Shown here: positions 16,101 to 17,364 of the stretch, piece after piece | Layout of the letters: every line of letters begins with the position of its first letter | Numbering within the stretch: the first letter of the stretch is position 1 | From: Zoogloeaceae bacterium | GTDB lineage: Bacteria > Pseudomonadota > Gammaproteobacteria > Burkholderiales > Rhodocyclaceae | Direction of reading: 5' to 3' | Assembly (NCBI GenBank): GCA_031259605.1 | Contig: JAIRLE010000043.1 | Span: 1 to 17,364 of the forward strand | Length of the DNA stretch: 17,364 nt | The notes under the pieces: model-generated | Told to the model about the DNA's origin: nothing | Databases searched by the model: none | What the model saw: the letters and a program-made list of their open reading frames with translations, nothing else | Translations under genes and position numbers: made by a program

Positions 16101-17153
16101 CAGAAGACGAATCGCGGCGGCAAGGTCACGGCGGATTTGCGCCGGATGCGTCTGGGCGACGCTGTCGCGGAAACCGGTGAAGCGGATGGCAACGGCATTC
16201 CCGCTGAATTTCTTGAGGGACTGCCGGGCATGGATATTCGCATTGGCGATTTCGCGTATGGCGGACGTCATTTCGGGCGTCTGGAATTGCAGGCGGAAAA
16301 CGCGGGCGGGCAGTGGTGGTTGCGGCAGGTCGTCATCGAAAGTCCGGAAGGGCGCTTGACCGGCAACGGCTGGTGGCGTCCACGCCGATCCGCGGACGAG
16401 CGGCAGTCCGGCATGAGCAATCTGGTTTTTCAGTTGGAAAGCGGCGACAGCGGCAAGCTGCTGGCGCGGATGGGCTATCCCGGCGCGGTTCGGGGCGGCG
16501 CGGCGCGGCTGGAAGGCAATCTGAACTGGGCGGGGTCGCCTCTGGATTTCAGCCCGGCCACACTGGATGGCGACCTGAGCCTTTCTGCCCGGCGCGGGCA
16601 ATTTTCCCGCATCGAACCCGGCGCGGGCAAGTTGTTGGGGCTGCTCTCCCTGCAATCTCTTGCCCGCAGGCTTTCCCTCGATTTCCGCGACATCTTCAGC
16701 GAAGGGTTTGCCTACGACGACATTACCGCCAAGTTGCACGCCAACGAAGGAATCCTCTCCACGGATGGCGATCTGAAAATCGTCGGCCCTTCCGGCAGGG
16801 TGCTGATGAATGGACGGGTGGATATGAGAAATGAGACCCAGGATCTGCATTTGACCATGCAACCCGAGTTGGGCGGCGTGGCGGCGGTGGGCGCGGCGGT
16901 CGTCATCAATCCGCTGGTGGGCGCCGCGGCGCTGCTGGCGCAACGCTTCTTGCAAAACCCCCTGAACAAGGTTTTCAGCCTGCGATACGCGGTGACGGGC
17001 ACCTGGTCCGACCCCAAGGTCGAACGCCTCTCGATATTGCCTGGGATGCAGAACAAGGAAGTGGGAATCCCCGCCGTGGAACATGTCGGCACACATGCGC
17101 CGGATATGCCGAATATCCCGGAAACGCTGAACGTGCCGGAGGAAGCGCGATGA
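13119..17153 (+). CDS. yhdP: YhdP family (TIGR02099, DUF3971/AsmA-like) envelope protein
   Basis: This 1344-residue protein has one N-terminal membrane segment (LLRLFFWFLFALYLGF onward, about residues 4-27) and a very long periplasmic part. That is the layout of YhdP, an AsmA-like protein with a DUF3971 central region and an AsmA_2-type C-terminus. YhdP with TamB and YdbH is implicated in moving phospholipids to the outer membrane in E. coli. Recognisable parts are RLGRLEARWSGLNPNVVLHDV near the N-terminus (given here in part of the family repeat) and GRVLMNGRVDMRNETQDL with VNP/VGAAALLAQRFLQNPLNKVF near the C-terminus. The ATG at 13119 puts the hydrophobic segment at the N-terminus; the frame is open back to 13065. 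Its TGA overlaps the ATG of the nitrilase remnant, the usual neighbour in betaproteobacteria. Confidence 0.92.
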   Translation: MRSLLRLFFWFLFALYLGFTALTLVLRFWVLPDLPRHQPEIEALVSRALGREVRLGRLEARWSGLNPNVVLHDVQIFNAEGVAALRLAQVDGVLSWRSLASLWRGEPVFALLSLEKPELLIRRDKEGRIFVADLPLSLAETEDKESGAAWKWLLAQRRVRIHDASLVWQDDLHAAPPLVLRSVHLEWRNRGGRHRFGLLAQPPAHLATALDVRGELSGGAANWRAWRGQIYSRLEAANLPEIQQLMQQNGLSVEGLRMARGIGTLRLWARRGERGWQGTGDMALANAHLRLGADLPTLEVARFQGRLQVARAASASLVSWRVASRDLALEARLPQGEAIRIPDLDMRVELKARAQGDDADNAEATSLSRVLSSADVSLNALDLTQAVRLAEALPLSAEARDLIARYQPQGVLRQVKARWNPEIKDYRVEATFERLGFSAADRMPGVSGLSGKLVADATGGKLALESQNMTLAFPVVFAEPQFPLDRLRAQIEWRRNSKGMKAEIRSLDFASPHVQGRLRGSHQALAEGPGEIDVQGEFTKAQATEVWRYLPRVAHPNVAQWLRGALLAGTGAGSLRLRGDLRDFPFAASKDKTGEFSVRVQADGVRLRYGADWPEMENMRGNLEFGAGMKILASDAHSLGARLQNVRVEIPSFAAKKPHLLIAGEASGQTAEFLRFVEQSPIAGFIGQATSGMSASGAGRLELKLDLPLADMAAATVEGHYHFLDNQVQFMPELPPAQNVRGVLEFSEQTAHADEIKGMLLGAPFHLTITPEARAGEARKAMRIQAKGGAQARELARYVKKSMRTAFSGDLSWQANVRIAPRASEFLVTSTLEGLASTLPFPFAKSAGDAWSLRVQGNRGAGRREQIRVSLGDGVRPRLEAILLRRASGGGLERGAIGIGQAPRLPERGLNLHVRQTRLDMDVWRRLLFADDADDAAAAIGLSALNLAAFEAQKLIAFDATLNNASLRLRYEGEQMRAMVAADELVGDIFWNGNQKTNRGGKVTADLRRMRLGDAVAETGEADGNGIPAEFLEGLPGMDIRIGDFAYGGRHFGRLELQAENAGGQWWLRQVVIESPEGRLTGNGWWRPRRSADERQSGMSNLVFQLESGDSGKLLARMGYPGAVRGGAARLEGNLNWAGSPLDFSPATLDGDLSLSARRGQFSRIEPGAGKLLGLLSLQSLARRLSLDFRDIFSEGFAYDDITAKLHANEGILSTDGDLKIVGPSGRVLMNGRVDMRNETQDLHLTMQPELGGVAAVGAAVVINPLVGAAALLAQRFLQNPLNKVFSLRYAVTGTWSDPKVERLSILPGMQNKEVGIPAVEHVGTHAPDMPNIPETLNVPEEAR

Positions 17154-17295
17154 GCGCGCCGCAAAACGCGCGGCTGGCGGGGGTGCGGATGGTTTCCTGT
17201 CCGGACGTGGCGGAAAACCGCGGTCGCGGGGCGTTTGCTGGCGCAGGCGGCGGATATGGGCGCGCAGCTTGCGGCCTTGCCGGAATGCTTTTCCA
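17150..17295 (+). pseudogene. Carbon-nitrogen hydrolase (nitrilase family), frameshifted and interrupted N-terminal fragment
   Basis: A strong site GGAGGAA (17138-17144) and an ATG overlapping the yhdP stop begin MSAPQNARLAGVRMVSCPDVAEN, the N-terminus of Nit-type carbon-nitrogen hydrolases. After about 17218 the family sequence continues in another frame (VAGRLLAQAADMGAQ, then LAALPECFSII, with the catalytic-type Glu in LPE). The change fits loss of two bases in a CG run. From 17296 the sequence becomes repeat copy B, and the shifted frame meets TGA at 17319-17321. The original frame stays open to the edge but encodes no family sequence. The gene is therefore probably non-functional, unless the break is an assembly artefact at the end of the sequence. 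Confidence 0.7.
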
Positions 17296-17364
17296 TCATC
17301 GTAAAACCAACTCCGGTTTGAAACCCCGGCCTTGGCCGGGGTCTCAACCGCAGCCATTCTCGAG
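17296..17364 (-). repeat. Palindromic dispersed repeat, copy B (inverted, cut by window edge)
   Basis: Read on the minus strand from the window end, this matches copy A (5933-6033): CTCGAGAATGGCTGCGGT, a 9-bp inverted repeat (ACCCCGGCC/GGCCGGGGT) around two bases, then AAACCGGAGTTGGTTTTACG and ATGA. The arms are nearly identical, with few changes. Copy B lacks the 33-base segment found in copy A. It lies inside the nitrilase-like coding sequence and may extend beyond the window. Confidence 0.85.

Noticed and set aside
15018..17357. Minus-strand 779-codon open frame opposite the yhdP-like gene
   Set aside because: It begins in repeat copy B and is otherwise the shadow of yhdP; no domain is visible.

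Overview
The window reads as a stretch of chromosome from a motile, GC-rich betaproteobacterium (Rhodocyclales/Nitrosomonadales-like). This is inferred from the protein families, tRNAs and gene neighbourhoods; no 16S or other phylogenetic marker was tested. Coding density is high and no stretch over 300 bp lacks a gene. Most genes are housekeeping. The accessory or odd parts are the left edge, the flagellin/glycosyltransferase pair, an unknown gene with an in-frame amber codon, and two inverted copies of a palindromic repeat.

Layout. (1) 1-2037, plus strand: the C-terminal end of a type III restriction endonuclease, then DUF457/YdjM membrane hydrolase, rsmA and the PII gene glnB, the last three joined by 4-base start/stop overlaps. 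(2) 2041-4657, minus strand: a TerC-family membrane protein and recQ. (3) 4779-5868: tRNA-Met (CAU) on the minus strand with a near-consensus sigma70 promoter, divergent from rapZ. (4) 5869-6072: intergenic DNA holding repeat copy A and a hairpin that could end the minus-strand transcript. (5) 6073-9519: a TPR/SPINDLY-type O-GlcNAc transferase divergent from a short flagellin gene that has a good sigma54 promoter; together they look like a flagellin gene and its glycosylating enzyme. (6) 9656-10779: ispB (TTG start), tRNA-Pro (CGG) and a terminator. (7) 10864-11907: an unrecognised helical, acidic protein whose frame is split by one TAG. (8) 12130-12963: ppnP and yajQ. (9) 13119-17153: a large YhdP/AsmA-like protein, overlapped by the start of a nitrilase-family gene that is frameshifted and then interrupted by repeat copy B, which runs off the right edge.

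No complete new defence or mobile system is visible. The best leads are the flagellin-OGT locus, the amber-split gene of unknown function, and the repeat family, one copy of which sits inside a coding sequence.
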